64,000 nt of DNA from Hyaloscypha bicolor E (taxonomy: Eukaryota; Ascomycota; Leotiomycetes; Helotiales; Hyaloscyphaceae): contig NW_020194512.1 in assembly GCF_002865645.1 (NCBI RefSeq), positions 4,319,183 through 4,383,182 on the forward strand, given 5' to 3'. Position 1 is the first letter of the stretch. Every line of letters begins with the position of its first letter. The notes below the pieces were generated by a model. That model was not told where the DNA came from. It worked only from the letters and a program-made list of their open reading frames with translations, and searched no databases. Shown piece after piece: positions 34,105 to 48,100 of this stretch. A program made the translations under genes and the position numbers.

Positions 34105-36085
34105 TATAACCAGACTCGTTATATTAAACTTTTTAATTAGCTTATTTATTCGAATATTTTAGAAATTAAGCTAGACTTTACTTCTAACTTTAAATTCAGG
34201 AATCTAATTTCTTTTTAGTTTACTATTTCTTCTTAAAATTACTAGATTATTATTATTATAACTTATATATAATATTATTTATTATTTAAATAAATAATAG
34301 TTTTTTATCTTTTTTACTAACTTTATTCTAAAGTTATATTAGCTTAATATAGTATTTATAATATAAAAAGAATAAACTAAATTTAATAAATAAGGCATTT
34401 TAATTATTAATTACTAGCTTAATATATAATAAGAAAGTTATCTAGTTTATTTAATTATAATTTATAAAAATATAAAAAAAGATTTCAATTATCTAGTTTA
34501 TTCTTTTTATAACCTTATTTATTTTAGAATAATATATTATAAATAATTAATAAATAATATCTAATAATTTATATATTCTAGTTTATAATACTTTTATAAA
34601 TTACCTTTTCTAATTAAAAACTATTATTCTTGAAAGCTTATATTAGTAATAATAAATTCTTATAAACTACTTTATTATTATTTCTATTATAGTATTTACT
34701 ATAGTCTCAAATATTGTTTCTTTTTTTAAATGGTTTATAATAATTATTATATTAGTATATTCTTTATTTAATAAAATTTCTATTATAAAATTAATTAAAA
34801 TCTTTTATTAAATTTAATTCGGAATAAGAAAAGACTTTAGAAACCTCTAATAATAGTTCTTTTATACTTTATTTCTCTTACAAGTATTATAGTTCTATAT
34901 AAGCTAATATATTTATTTTAATATATTTAACTAGAAAAATTATTATATAAAAATAATACTTATAATATTCCGTTTTTAATAATTATACTAAATCGAGTTA
35001 TAAGTCTACTAAGTTAGCTTTATATAAAGCTTTTCTAAATTAGAAATCTATTATTATTTCCGGAAAAGAAATTATTTTAATTAAAATAATTAATATTTCT
35101 CTATTAATATTTTAATTTTTAAATTAGTTAGAAATATTTGTTTTTCTTTTTATATTATTTTAATTATAGCCTATTATAGCTTATTTTTATTTTTTATTTT
35201 TTAGATATTATACTAAAGCTTTTATAATATATTTTAGATATTATTTCTTATTTATTATTCTATTTATTTATTATTATTATAGCTCTTATTTTATTTTTAG
35301 TTTCTTAAACCCGATTTAAAAAGATTTTCTTATTTTGAAAGAAGTTCTATTTTATTTCTTTTATTTCTTTACTAATTTATATTTATAAATTAGACCTCTA
35401 TATTTTACTAGTTTCCCGGCTAAATATTTCTTTTTTAATTTCGATTTTTCAGGCCGGGCTTAAAAAATCAAATAAATTTCTTTTTAATATTTTTTTTTAC
35501 TTATATTAATATTATAAGAATTGAGTTTTTAGAAACGTTATTAAGGATTTCTGGCTTTAATTATTATAATATCTTAGACTATTAATAATTATTTCCTTTT
35601 TTACTAAAAAGGTTCTATATTTACTTTAAGAATATATATATATTCTTTATTTTTTTTAAAAAAACTATATAAGATCTTGAAATTATATTATAAAAGAATT
35701 AGAATCTATTTTATTTATTATTTAATAAATTCTCGTATTATTATAAAATACTTCAGGTTTCTATAATTTATTCGAATTTTGAACTAATAAATATTTTTTA
35801 GCTTTATATTCTATTTCTTTAAATAATAAATAATAATAAATAATAATAAATAATTCTTTATTATAGACTTTATAAAATTATAGAATACTTTCCCTATTAA
35901 TTTATATAAGAATACTATTTATATTTTATTTAAAGGAATTTGTTTTAAGAATTATTTCTCGATTATAATTAAATTATATTAATATTAGAACTAAAATAAA
36001 TATTTTCTTAAACTTTTAAAAAGTAGTTTTTATTTTATTTATTTATAAGAATACTCGGTTCTTATATATGAAATTAAATAGTAAT
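34105..36085 (-). mobile_element. Second Gypsy relic, downstream part (RNase H and beyond)
   Basis: Minus-strand translation shows degraded RNase H features (NYNREIILKTNSF, then YNKELF and a KAKKYLLV strand) at about 35700-36070, immediately left of the Copia insertion. It continues the reverse transcriptase seen right of that insertion at 42478-43400. Left boundary not found. Heavily RIP-mutated. Confidence 0.55.
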
Positions 36086-36352
36086 TATTAGTTTATTAGA
36101 AATATATAGTACTATTATATAGTTATAGAATACTAATTATATAAGCTAGTAAAGTTGTTTTTTAGAAATAGGAATTATAGTATTATAGTATTAATATATA
36201 ATCCCTAAATCTACTAAGCCTAAAGGAGTCTAGTCTACTAATCGAGCCACTAATAGAATATAAGGTTATATAACTATATCCCGTATCCTATATCTCGTAT
36301 CCCGTATCCTATAACTATATATATAACTTCTAAAGAAATAGCTATACTAATA
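36086..36352 (-). repeat. Copia copy 1, left LTR
   Basis: 267 bp. Aligns with 42162-42472 apart from a short internal expansion in the right copy. Confidence 0.82.
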
Positions 36353-39300
36353 CTAGAAACTCTCTAAAAAATACAAAAAACAGAAAATAGTACTCTTCTC
36401 TAATTATATATAAATTCCCTAATCCGGCCTAGTACCAGATTTCCCAAATGCTCTATATATCTATATTACTTTTAAGGTTTTAGTTATATACTAAAGGCTA
36501 TAGTCTTTTATATATAACCTTTCCTCTTATATATTTATATTCCCTAATCCGGTCTAGTACCAGATATTTAGATACCAGATATCTAGATACTAGATATTAA
36601 GGAAATCTCTATATATATTCTTCTATCCTTATATCTATTTCTTGCTCTATTTATATTCGACTTATTCCTCTATAACTAACTATATAGTATTTGTATTAAT
36701 AAGGTACTTGAGGGTATTTAATAGCTTTGATTTTATTATAGAGTTAGTAGGATTTAATTCTTTCTTAATTTACTTAACTTCTATAATCTCTTATTATTTA
36801 TATATCTAGTAAAGATATATTATATTAATTATTAGGCGTTTCTCTCGAGTAGTATCTAATTTAATAAGGCATTTATATAATAACTTTAAATCCATATAAA
36901 TAACTAGTAATAGTTTCATTTCTAGTACTTTATTAATTATAGATTTAACTAAAGTACCTATATTAAAATTATAAGTTATATTATAGAATTCCGAAGCTAG
37001 AATACTTCTAGTAACTTTCTTGTATTTAGTAAAGAACTAGTAAATAATATTAGTATATCTAGTTTTATTTACTAGAACTAAAATATATTTGATTTGGGAG
37101 AAAAGATCTTTATTATTTATAAATAAAGTATTTATAAAAATAATTAAATATAAGAACTCTTTTACTAGCTTTATAAATCTCAGTTCTTTAGTAATATTCT
37201 TAATTTGCTATTAAATACGCTTATTAAGTACCTGTATATTAGTTTCTAAAGGTTTAATAGCTTAAGTAGTAATTAATAAGTTATATAAAGCTTTTAATTA
37301 ATAGACTAATATAATATATATTTCTCTAGTATATTAAATAATATATTAGTTCTTAATAGAGAGATTTTAATAAATAGTATTCCTATTACTTATAATAATA
37401 GTATTTTTTATAAAAATAGTTTAGAGGTTTTTATACTAGTATTTCTATATAAAAGTAATTCTAGTAGTATTTATATAAATAATACCTTTATTAAACTTGA
37501 GGTTATAGTTAAAAGCAAGAGATTTATATTTCTTAGCTAAGAACTTAGCCTTATAGAGCTTTAGTTATTTTACCTTTATAAAATTATTAGTTCTAATAAA
37601 TAAGGTATTATTAGTTTAAAGACTAATAATTCCGAATAATTACTTACTATAAAAAAAAATAAGAGTTATAAGTTAATTATTTTATAGAAAGCTTATTAAT
37701 ATAGTAGGAATAGTAAGTTTTAAACTAGTAATTTCTAGCTTCCGGTATATTATATAATAGTTTTATAATTTTTAGAATAGAATTATTTTTTAGAATTAGT
37801 TTTCTAATAAGCTTATAAAGTGAATTAATATAGAAGTTATAATTAAATAAGGTTATTAATTAGATATAAGCTTATAAAATATTATATAGATATAATTCTA
37901 TAATATTTATTATTATAGTAGTAATACTAAAAATAATTCTCTAACTAATATACTAAATAGTAAATAATTATATTAATATTATATATTTCTTACTATTATT
38001 ATAGGCTTAAATAACTAGTTTCGACTTCTTAAGCTCTCTTTCTATATCCTTATTTTTAATCTTATTAATAAACCGGGAATTAAAAATATATACTTTTTTT
38101 AGTATCTGAAATCTAGAAGTAATCTCAAATATATTCTTTTCTAGAAGGCTAGTAACTTTAATTTAACGAGAATTCTTATATAGTTTATTATTCTATAGAA
38201 ATACCGTAATATCCGGGGTCTTATAAGGGTATCTTCTGTTATATTTTAGTAAAATAGTAGAAATAGTAGAAGGAATTATATCTATATTACTTTTAGTCTT
38301 ATTATTAGATTCGGGGCTATTAGTAATAACCTTAATATCTCCTATATAAAAGGGCTTTATAGAGGTTAAACGAAAGGTAATATTACTATATAATAGAGCT
38401 AGTATATAGTCTTCTATATTAATAGCTACTAGCTTATATAATTTATTCTAATTATTAGGTTAATTAGTATTTCTTTTATATTAAATAAGAATATTTGAAT
38501 TCAGGAATAGTTTATAAATATTAGTAGTACTAGAATTATTTCAGGTATTTAAAGTATTTATAATTTAATATCTAGATTAAAGCTTCTAAATTTCTATTAT
38601 TATTTTCTTAAGTACTATTAATTATTATAATATAATAGGTAATAGAATATTATATTTAGTTATTTAAAATAAAGTACTATAAACTAAAAGAGTTAGAATA
38701 ATACTATTAGATTCTATAAAGTTATTAATAGCCTTAAAAGTTATTTGAAATATAGTATTCTTATTAATTCTATTAACTTTAGCTATAATAATAAGATAGA
38801 TATATTAGATTAGACTATAGTAATATTCTATAATTCTAATAAAATTATAAGCTTTTATAAGAATAATCTTAATCTTAGTTTCTATAATATTTATAAGCTA
38901 AATAAACTTTTTACTAGTAAACTGCTTTCTAATATTTACTATAATCTAATTAGGAAAACCTAAATAGTTATTAATTTAGTATTATTTAAATATATTCCAG
39001 ATATATATTATACTAATATTCTAAAGCTATTAGCCGGCTTAATATTAAGTACCTTTATTAATAATATAAAGTATAGGTTTACTAGAAATATAGAAAATAA
39101 TAATAATAATAGAATAATTAAAGCTAATATTATTTCTTAGATTAAACTTAAATTATCTAGATAATTGGCTATATTTCTAGTATTATTTATAGTATTTTAT
39201 AAGATACTTAAGGGCTTTTATATTAATATTATAGCTTATTTATTCTAGTATATTTCGAAGCTTATTAATAAATAAATAACTAAAATAATAATATAGATAT

Positions 39301-42161
39301 TATAATTTAATCTTTATAAAAAAGTAAGAGTTATAAAGAAAGAATTCGGAAATAAAGCCTTATAATATAATATTTTAAAGCAAAAAAGAGTATCTAAAAC
39401 ATTATATTATAGATATATATTTTCTAGTAAAAGTAATAAGATAATTAGTAAGATTATTAAAATAGATTTCTAGCTTGTCTATATTAGCTAAGCTAAATAA
39501 AAATAGAGTTTTTAAAAGTATAATATAGAATTATATTTGCCTAATTAGTATATTTACTATTACTAATCTAATAGAAAATATAGATCTAATACTAAACTAG
39601 ATATTAATTTAATCTTTAGTAGTTTTATTAAGTTTAATACTATTATTAGTTTACTAAAGAGCTTGAAATTAGTTAGAACTAGTAATTAAGTATCTAAAAG
39701 CTCTAGTATTAATTATAACTTTATAAAAGTAATAAGTATTATATTTTAATATATTATTAATTATAAAAGTCTGAGTGTTTTCTATTAAAGGTTTAATAAA
39801 CTCTAAGATATAGTTTTTGCCTATTATCTAGTATATAAAAGAAAGAGAAATAAGGTTATTTATAAGAATATTAGCTATAATTATTAATAAAATAGAAGTA
39901 ATAGAAGTAGCTAAAAAGCTCTTAATTAAAATAAAGTAGAAATTTGAATAGTATTTCTTTTATTTATTTATTTCTACTAATAAAGCCTTAAAAGTATTAT
40001 TTACTAGTTTATTCTTATTATTCTTATTATTCTTATTATTCTCTTTGCCTTTAGCTTTAGTAATATACTATATATAAGTATTACTAAAGTATTTATTAAA
40101 GTTGCAGGTATTTCGGGATCTGAACTAATAGATATTTCTATTCCTAAATCGAGTTTTCTTAATCTTTTATTTCTCTAGTATATATTTCTATAAATAATAT
40201 TCGAGTTTCTTATATATAAAATACAACTTCGAGATATAATTATTATAATTATAGGACTTAAAATAGTTATTATAAGTTCCGAAGTTATAGTTAGGTCTAT
40301 ATAAATAATTTCTAGAGGAATAATAGCTTAGAGGATTCTAAAAATAGTATTATTAATTAGTAAAAAAGGTTTCGGGATTAGCTTATTATTTACTTTTATA
40401 TATAGTAATAAATAACTAGAGCTTATTAAAAAGCTAGCCGAGATTTATAGGAGGGTCTGAGATTATATATCTATATATCCGGGAGCCTTAGTAAAAAGTA
40501 ATAATTTTATTATAAAGGAATTTGGTATTTTATAAATTAGATATAAAACTATATTATAATTAATATAGTTTATTAATTAGTAATTAAATAATCTTAAATA
40601 TTTTTTTTTCCGGAAATTTAGCTATTATAAAAGCTAATATAATAGTATTTTACTTATCTAAATTTCGATATTTGAATTCAGGGCTTTTAAAAAAGTTATA
40701 AATATTAATATAAGCCTTTTTATATATATATTAAGAGAGCTAGTTACTATAGAAATAGTCTTAGGCTAGTTTCTTTAGTATAATAGAAAAAGCTCGTATT
40801 AATACCTTTTATAAAAGCTCTATATATTAGTAGATATCGAGGAAAATAGTAAGTTTATAATTAAAATTACTATTAAATTTATTATACTTTTACTCTTTAA
40901 TATAGATCTTAGTAATTTTTCTAATAAGTCTTATAATTAAAGGAAATTAGAAGTTATTCGGATATAGTTATAATAATAATAATAATAATAGAAATATACT
41001 ATTTATTTTTAGAGCTTCTATACTAATATATAAATCTAGTAGAAATATAAAATATAGTAATAGAGAAAGTAATAAAGAAGGTAATAATATAAGAATATTA
41101 AAAATAATAAGTTCTAGATACTTGTTTTTTATAAGAGTAATAAAGCCTAATAGAATTAGTTCCTTAATAAGATCTAATCTAGTTACTAATATATTTTTAT
41201 TTAATTATATATATTATATATTCTTTTTTATAATTATATATAAGGTATTTATAATAGTTTTAGTACTACTATACTATTATATAAATATAATATTTCTAGA
41301 AGCTTAAACTTATTAAAGTTTCCTTAATAAATAAAGTTCTTAAAGTTATATCTAAATAGCTTCTAAAGATTATTATTAATTATTTTATAGAAAATATATT
41401 AAAATAGCTTAGTATTTAAGAACTTAGTTATTTTATCTATTCTAATAAAGTTTAGATTAATTTCATATCTTTACTTTCTTACTAATTTCTTATAATTATT
41501 ATAATATATAGAATAATTAAATTAGATAGATCTAATAAAGAAATTATTTATTATAGTATATTTTACTATTATATATTTTATAGGCTTATATCTAGTTTAA
41601 GATATAGTAATTTATAAGAAAAGTAAATTTGTAAAGAGAAAAGTAATTTATAAAATAAGTAGTTTATAAGAGATATTATATTCGAAGTAAAGTTTTCGTC
41701 TATAATAAGAAATTTAGGAAGTGAAATTTAAGAAGTAAAATATCGAGATTTTAGAAGAACTTAATATTTCTAAAACTTAAAAGCTCTAGGAATTTAAAAA
41801 AAAGTAGTTTTTAAGAAGGTTTTTCAGAAATTAAATAAAAATAGAATAAGATAATTAAATAACTAACTATTTTAGTACTTAGTAAGATTAAGTGCCTTTC
41901 CTATTTATATAACCGAATTATAGGTAATAGAACTAATAGGTATTTCTTTCTTTAATATAATATAATCGGACTTTAGTAAAATTAAATATCTTTCTTACTT
42001 ATATAACTAAATTATAAGTAATAGAATTAATAGTTATTTCCTCTTTAACTAAAATAATAGCTTTATTTCTAAATAACTAAATCTTAGGCAAGTATAGCTT
42101 AATTCTTTCTAATCTATATATATAAATAGATCTTATTCTAATTTAAATATAAACTAATTAG

Positions 42162-42472
42162 TATTAGTTTACTAGAAATATATAATACTATTATATATAG
42201 TTATAAAATACTAATTATATAAGTTAGTAAAGTTGTTTTTTAGAAATAGGAATTATAGTATTATAATATTAATATATAATTCCTAAATCTACTAAGCCTA
42301 AAGGGGTCTAGCTTACTAGTCGAGCTATTAATAAGATATAAGGTTATATAACTATATCCTATAATCTATATTCTATTACCTATATTCTATTACTTATATT
42401 CTATTATCTATATTCCGTATCCCGTATCTTATAACTATATATATAATTCTTAAAGAAATAGCTATATTAATA
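42162..42472 (-). repeat. Copia copy 1, right LTR with internal expansion
   Basis: 311 bp, 44 bp longer than its partner because of repeated TATATTCTATTA-type units at about 42367-42418. Confidence 0.82.
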
Positions 42473-42477
42473 GTAAT

Positions 42478-44866
42478 TAAATAATCTTTGAAAATTCCCG
42501 AATAAAATATTAATAAAAATTAGTAAATTCTAGAAAACTTTATATATCTTTTATTAATTTCGGGGCTTTCTAACTTAAAATAGCTTCTAACTTTTATTAG
42601 ATTTATATAAATGTCTTTTCTAGTCTTTATAATAAACCTCAAATATTTTATTAATTTAATTTAAAATTTATATTTATTAATATCTAGTTATAAATTTATT
42701 TCTTAAAATTATTAGAAAACTTTTTATATATATTTATAATACTTTTCTTTTAATTCTAATAAATAAACTAGAATATTATTTATATAAATAAAATAGAACT
42801 TATTTAGAAAATCCCTAAAAATCTAATTAATATATTTCTAAAATATATTTGAAATATTTATTAGACTAAAAGAAATTATTAATTATTTATAAAATTTATA
42901 TCTTATATAAGAAGCTATTTTTTATTTATTTTTTTAATAATATAAATCTTATAAAAAGCCGCTATAATATTAAGCTTTATAAACTATTTTGCTTTCTCGA
43001 TATTTTAAAGAGTTTTATAAATTATTAGAAGCAAATACTAATCTTTTTTTATAAGTTTATTTAAATTCTAATAATTTATATAAAACTATAATTTCTTATT
43101 AGATTTCTATATAAAATATAGAAATTATAATAAGAAAATAGCTTATTTAAATAAATTCTTTATCTAATAGTTTTATAAATATCTTTTATAATATTAGGAA
43201 CTTATTTCGAAATATATTATATAATAGGTTCTATAATATAATAATTTCTTTTAATTTAACTTAGTAATTAATTTCTTAGCCTTAAATAAATAATATTTCT
43301 TTTATTTTAATTAGAAAAAACGTTCTTTAGAAGCTTTTATACTATATTAGAAGCTTTATATAAAAGTTAGTTTTCTTTTTTTAAATTAGAGCTTTTTAAA
43401 TATTTATTAGACTAGCTAAAAAAACTTCTATATTTCTTTTCTTATTTCTTTTTATTAAATATAAAAATAAAGCTATTAAAACCTATATATAATTTATTAT
43501 TTATAGGCTAAAAGTTAGTAATTTGCTTATTTTATTATATATTAAGATTTCTAATAATAAAAGAAATAGCTTTAATTTCGAATTATAAATTTATATATTT
43601 TATAAATAAATCTATTATATATTTAAAATTATATTTAAGCTAGAAATCTTAGAAATTATATAAAGAAAAATACGGGATTTATAATAGTTATTAATATTTA
43701 TATTAAATATTAATATTTTTCTAATTATATCCTATATTATTTTATTAAAAGCCTTTATTTATTTGAAAATAATTAATATATATTAGATATTATATTAATT
43801 AATAAAATAAAAATTAATTATTTTATATAATATATTATACTCTATTACTTTATTAGTAAATTTAGTATTATATAATTATATAATAACGTATACGGCTAGC
43901 TAGTATTTAGAATACTAAAGCTCCTATATATATAAGCTTTCTTCTTTAATTTAGAATCCTCGGATTAAGAGCTACTCTATTTGCTTTCCAAGCCCAGAGC
44001 CCGGTTTCGTAATATAATATATATTTAGTATTAATAAAACTTTATATAAAATACTTATTATTAATTATTATTAATATAAGAAAAGAGAACCTAGTTATAT
44101 CTTTTTTAAATTATTTCTAAGTTTACTAATCTAACTTTATTTTTATATGTTTTTAATAATAACTTTTATTAAAAGCTAGTTTTTTCTTGAATTAAATAAA
44201 CTTAAGCTTTTTTTATTTTTACTTTTATTCTTGTCTAAAATATTATTATATTTTTTAGAGCTATTTTTAATATCTTTATATTTTTTGCTTTTATTTTTAA
44301 TTACTATTTCTCTTTTTCTTTCCTTTATTTACTAGTTCGGGAAAAGAAGCTCAAATATAACTTTATTTAATAATTATATATAAAATAATTATTTTAGCTA
44401 TATTAAAAATAAAGTCTTTTTCTCTTTTATTAATTAATTTTATTTAAAAAGATCTAATTAGAAATATTCTTTAATTATTATCTTATATTATTTATAATAA
44501 GCTTTTATTTTATTAAATAAATAAATAAAATAGCTTTAGATAAAAAAGAGCTTTTAGGTCTTTTATTTAACTAATTTAAATAATAGGTTTTTATATTCTT
44601 GATTTTAGCTAATTAATTATTAATTATTTATAATTAGAAATAGTATTTCTTATATAACCTTTTCTTTTTTATTTCTATTATTTCTTTTATATATTTAATT
44701 ATAATTATAACTTTAAGATACCTTTTTTTAATCTTATTTTATTATTTTTATTTTTCTATTTTTAGAATTAAATAATTAGAATTACTTAAGAATTTGCTTA
44801 AAGGAATTAATTTTTATTAAATTCGATTTAATTTTTTTAAGGCCTTTTATTACTTATATAAGTTAT
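42478..44866 (-). mobile_element. Second Gypsy relic, upstream part (gag-like to reverse transcriptase)
   Basis: Minus-strand reverse transcriptase is visible at about 42500-42900 with the active-site strand YINNILVY (42727-42795), followed by QLDI/NLDINKYKF-like and IKYLRFIIK strands. To the right, 44100-44866 encodes only Lys-rich gag-like remnants. An LTR-like end lies inside at 43850-44023. With 34105-36085 this makes one Gypsy element split by Copia copy 1. Confidence 0.6.
43850..44023 (-). repeat. LTR-like fragment related to the 17.5/23.9-kb Gypsy LTR
   Basis: Read on the minus strand from 44023 it begins TATTACGAAACCGGGCTC and continues GGGCTTGGAAAGCAA, sharing the first bases and the GGGCTTGGAAAGCAA block with the 273-bp LTRs, then diverging. 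Inner boundary uncertain. Confidence 0.5.
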
Positions 44867-45123
44867 TATTAATATAGCTATTTCTTTAAGAGTTATATAT
44901 ATAGTTATAAAATATAAAATACGAAATATAGTTATATAACCTCGTATTCTATAGATAACTTGACTAGTAAACTAGACCCTATTAGGCTTAGCAGATTTAG
45001 AGATTATATATTAATATTATAATACTATACTTTTTATTTCTAAATAATAATAACTTTACTAATTTAATATAACTAGTATTTTATATTTATATAATAATAT
45101 TATATATTACTAGTAAACTAATA
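44867..45123 (+). repeat. Copia copy 2, left LTR
   Basis: 257 bp, reverse complement of 36086-36352 with C/T-G/A differences. Confidence 0.78.
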
Positions 45124-48100
45124 CTAATTAGTTTATATATATAAATTAGAGAAGATTTTAAATTAGTTCTAAAAGTATTTAATAACCTAAAATAAATCTA
45201 GTCTATTTTATATTAAAGAAAGAAACTACTTATTAACTTTATAAAATATTTAATAGCCTATAGAAAAAATACTAGTTTTTACTAATTAATAAATAATTAG
45301 TTATTTAATTAATTAATTATTTAACTTCTTTTAGTTCTAAGATTATTTTTTTAGAAACTATCTTTTCTATTTATATAATACCTGTATTTATAAGACCTTT
45401 TTCTAGACTATATATCTCATATATATCTTTAAAGCTTTTTAACTACTATTTTAATTTTGCTATTAAATCGAATTCTTTAAGCTTTAGATTCTTCCGGAAT
45501 TATAATATTTCACTTTTTAAATTTCTTATTATAAACGAAATATTTAAGAATAAAATATTTACTTTAATATCTATAATATCTCTAGATATCTGGATATCTA
45601 ATATCTCTACTAGATATCTGGTATTTAAATATCTAAAATAGCTAGTATTTGAATTAAATATCTGGTATTTTAACTAAATATTTAAATTAAATATCTAATA
45701 TCTTAATTAGATATCTGAATCTAATATTTGAATTAAATATCTGAATATTTAAATACCTTTATTACTAAATTCTTTTTATAAATCTATTATAAACTATTTT
45801 ATTTTCGAACTTCTTTTATTATAAATTATATATATATATACTAGAAAGAATCTGAATTCGGTTTAATATAAATACTAATAAGAAAAAGAAGCTAAATAGA
45901 AGAATAATATTAATCTAGTAATTATAATAAAAGCCAATTTTTAGAAATATCTAATTACTAAGATATAATAATATATCTTATATAAAAAAAGTAATAATAA
46001 TTTATAAAATCTATTTTAGAATAATTTTAAAAGCTTTAATACTATAATATATAGTCTAATTAATTATATATTAATATAAAATCTTTAAGTTCAATTTTGA
46101 TATAATAGTATTTATATTAAATAGAATTATAGAAATCTTACTATTATATAATTCTTTATTAACCTTATCTAAAAGAAAATAAAAAGTATATAAAATAAAG
46201 CTAATATTATTAATAATAGTCTAATTAGAATAGATTCTTTTTAGGAACCTATTATATTAGTTTATTTTATTTTAGATAAAACTAGATATAAAAGAAATAG
46301 ATGATTTTAATCGAGAAATCAAGCTATTTATTTATTACTTCTATTTTTATTACTATTAGTATTATTACCGAACCCGAACTTCTATTAATTAATATCTATT
46401 ATTATTACTAGAAAGCTTATTAGGGAAATAATAAAGATATATTTTAAAATATAAAAATATAACGGAATTAATAATAGTTTTAATTATAAATTTACTATTT
46501 TCCTTAATATTTATTAATATATAAAGCTTTTAGAAAAGGTACTAATAAGAGCTTTTCTTATTATATTAAAGGAACTAGTATAAAACTTCTTCTATAATAA
46601 TTAGTTCTCGAGCTATATATATATAAAGGCCTATATAAATATTTATAGCTTTTTTAAAAGCCCCGGTTTCTATTATTAAAATCTAAATAAATAAAATACT
46701 ATTATTTTAGTAACTATAATAATAAAAGACCCTAAAAAAACAATATTCGAGCTTGTTTAAATACTAATTAATAACTTATATAAATTATAATATGGTTTTA
46801 TTTCTATTTTATAAAATATCGAATTTCTATATAATAAAATTATTATTTTCTATTAAGGCTTACTAGTATACCAATATATAGTTTCGGACTCTTCTAATAA
46901 ATTCGGCTAGCTTATTAATAAGCTCTAATTATTTATTATTATTTATAAAAAGAAATAATAAATTACTATTAAAATCTTTTTTACTAATTAATAATACTAT
47001 TTTTAAAAGTTTTTAAACTATTATTTATCCGGAAATTATTAATATAAATTCAGCTATAATTTCGGAACCTATAATAATTATTTTAAGTCCTATAATTATA
47101 ATAATTATATTTCGAAGTTATATTTTATATATAAGAAACCTGAATACTATTTATAGAAATATATATCGGAAAAATAAAAGATTAAAAAGGCTCGATTTAA
47201 GAATAAAAACATTTATTAATTTAGATCTCGAAATACCTGTAATTTTAATAAATACTTTAGTAATATCTATATATAGTATATTACTAAGTTTAAAAAAGAA
47301 ATAAATAATAAGAATAATAAAAACAAACTAATAAATAATATTTTTAAAACTTTATTAATAGAAATAAATAAAAGAAAGAAATATTATTTAGATTCTTATT
47401 TTATTTCTATTAAAAGCTTTTGAGCTATTTCTATTACTTCTATTTCTACTATTTCAATAACTAATATCTTTATAAATAACTATATTTCTCTTTTCTTTAT
47501 ATACTAAATAATAAATAAAAACTATATCTTGAAATCTATTAAATAAATAGAAAATATTTAGATATTTATAATTAATAATATATTAAGATATAATATTTAT
47601 TACTTTTATAGAATTATAATTAATATTAGAGCTTCTAGATTCTTAATTACTAGTTTTAACTAATTTCAAGCTTTATAATATACTAATAATAGTATCTAAT
47701 TTAATAAAACTATTAAAGATTAAATTAATATCTAGTTTAATATTAAATCTATATTTTTTATTAAATCTATAATAATAAAAATATTAATTAGGCAAATATA
47801 ATTCTATATTATATCTATAAAAATACTATTTCTATTTAGCTTAACTAATATAAATAAGCTAAAAGTCTATTTTAATAATCTTATTAATTATTTTATTACT
47901 TTTACTAAATACTTTATATTTATAATATAATATTTTAAATACTTTTTTCTATTTTAGAATACTATATTATAAAGCTTTATTTTCGAATTCTTTATTTATA
48001 ATTCCTATTTCAGTTATTTATCTATTAGTAAATTCCGAAATATACTAAAATAAACAGGCTATAATATTAATATAAAAGCCTTTAAAATATCTTATAAAAT

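Larger units (their letters stand above)
36086..42472 (-). mobile_element. Copia retrotransposon, copy 1, RIP-degraded
   Basis: LTRs 36086-36352 and 42162-42472 start TATTAG and end TTAATA (TG...CA ends after RIP) with a perfect 5-bp duplication GTAAT (36081-36085, 42473-42477). Minus-strand coding, in this order from the right LTR: a zinc-knuckle-like region at about 40090-40270, integrase at about 38500-38980 (AYNSIRIIEYY, FKAINNFIESN, TLLVYSTLF), and reverse transcriptase at about 37500-37900 (FGIISLQTNNTLF). Integrase before RT is the Copia order. Many stops; non-functional. It is inserted in a Gypsy relic. Confidence 0.83.

Noticed and set aside
41122..41307. 61-codon open frame in the AT-rich block
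   Set aside because: Lies inside Copia copy 1 on the non-coding strand; Ile/Phe/Tyr-rich composition is what A/T-only DNA yields.
43980..44023. 5' LTR of the split Gypsy element
   Set aside because: Too close to the reverse transcriptase to leave room for gag and protease, and gag-like remnants continue to its right; listed only as an LTR-like fragment.
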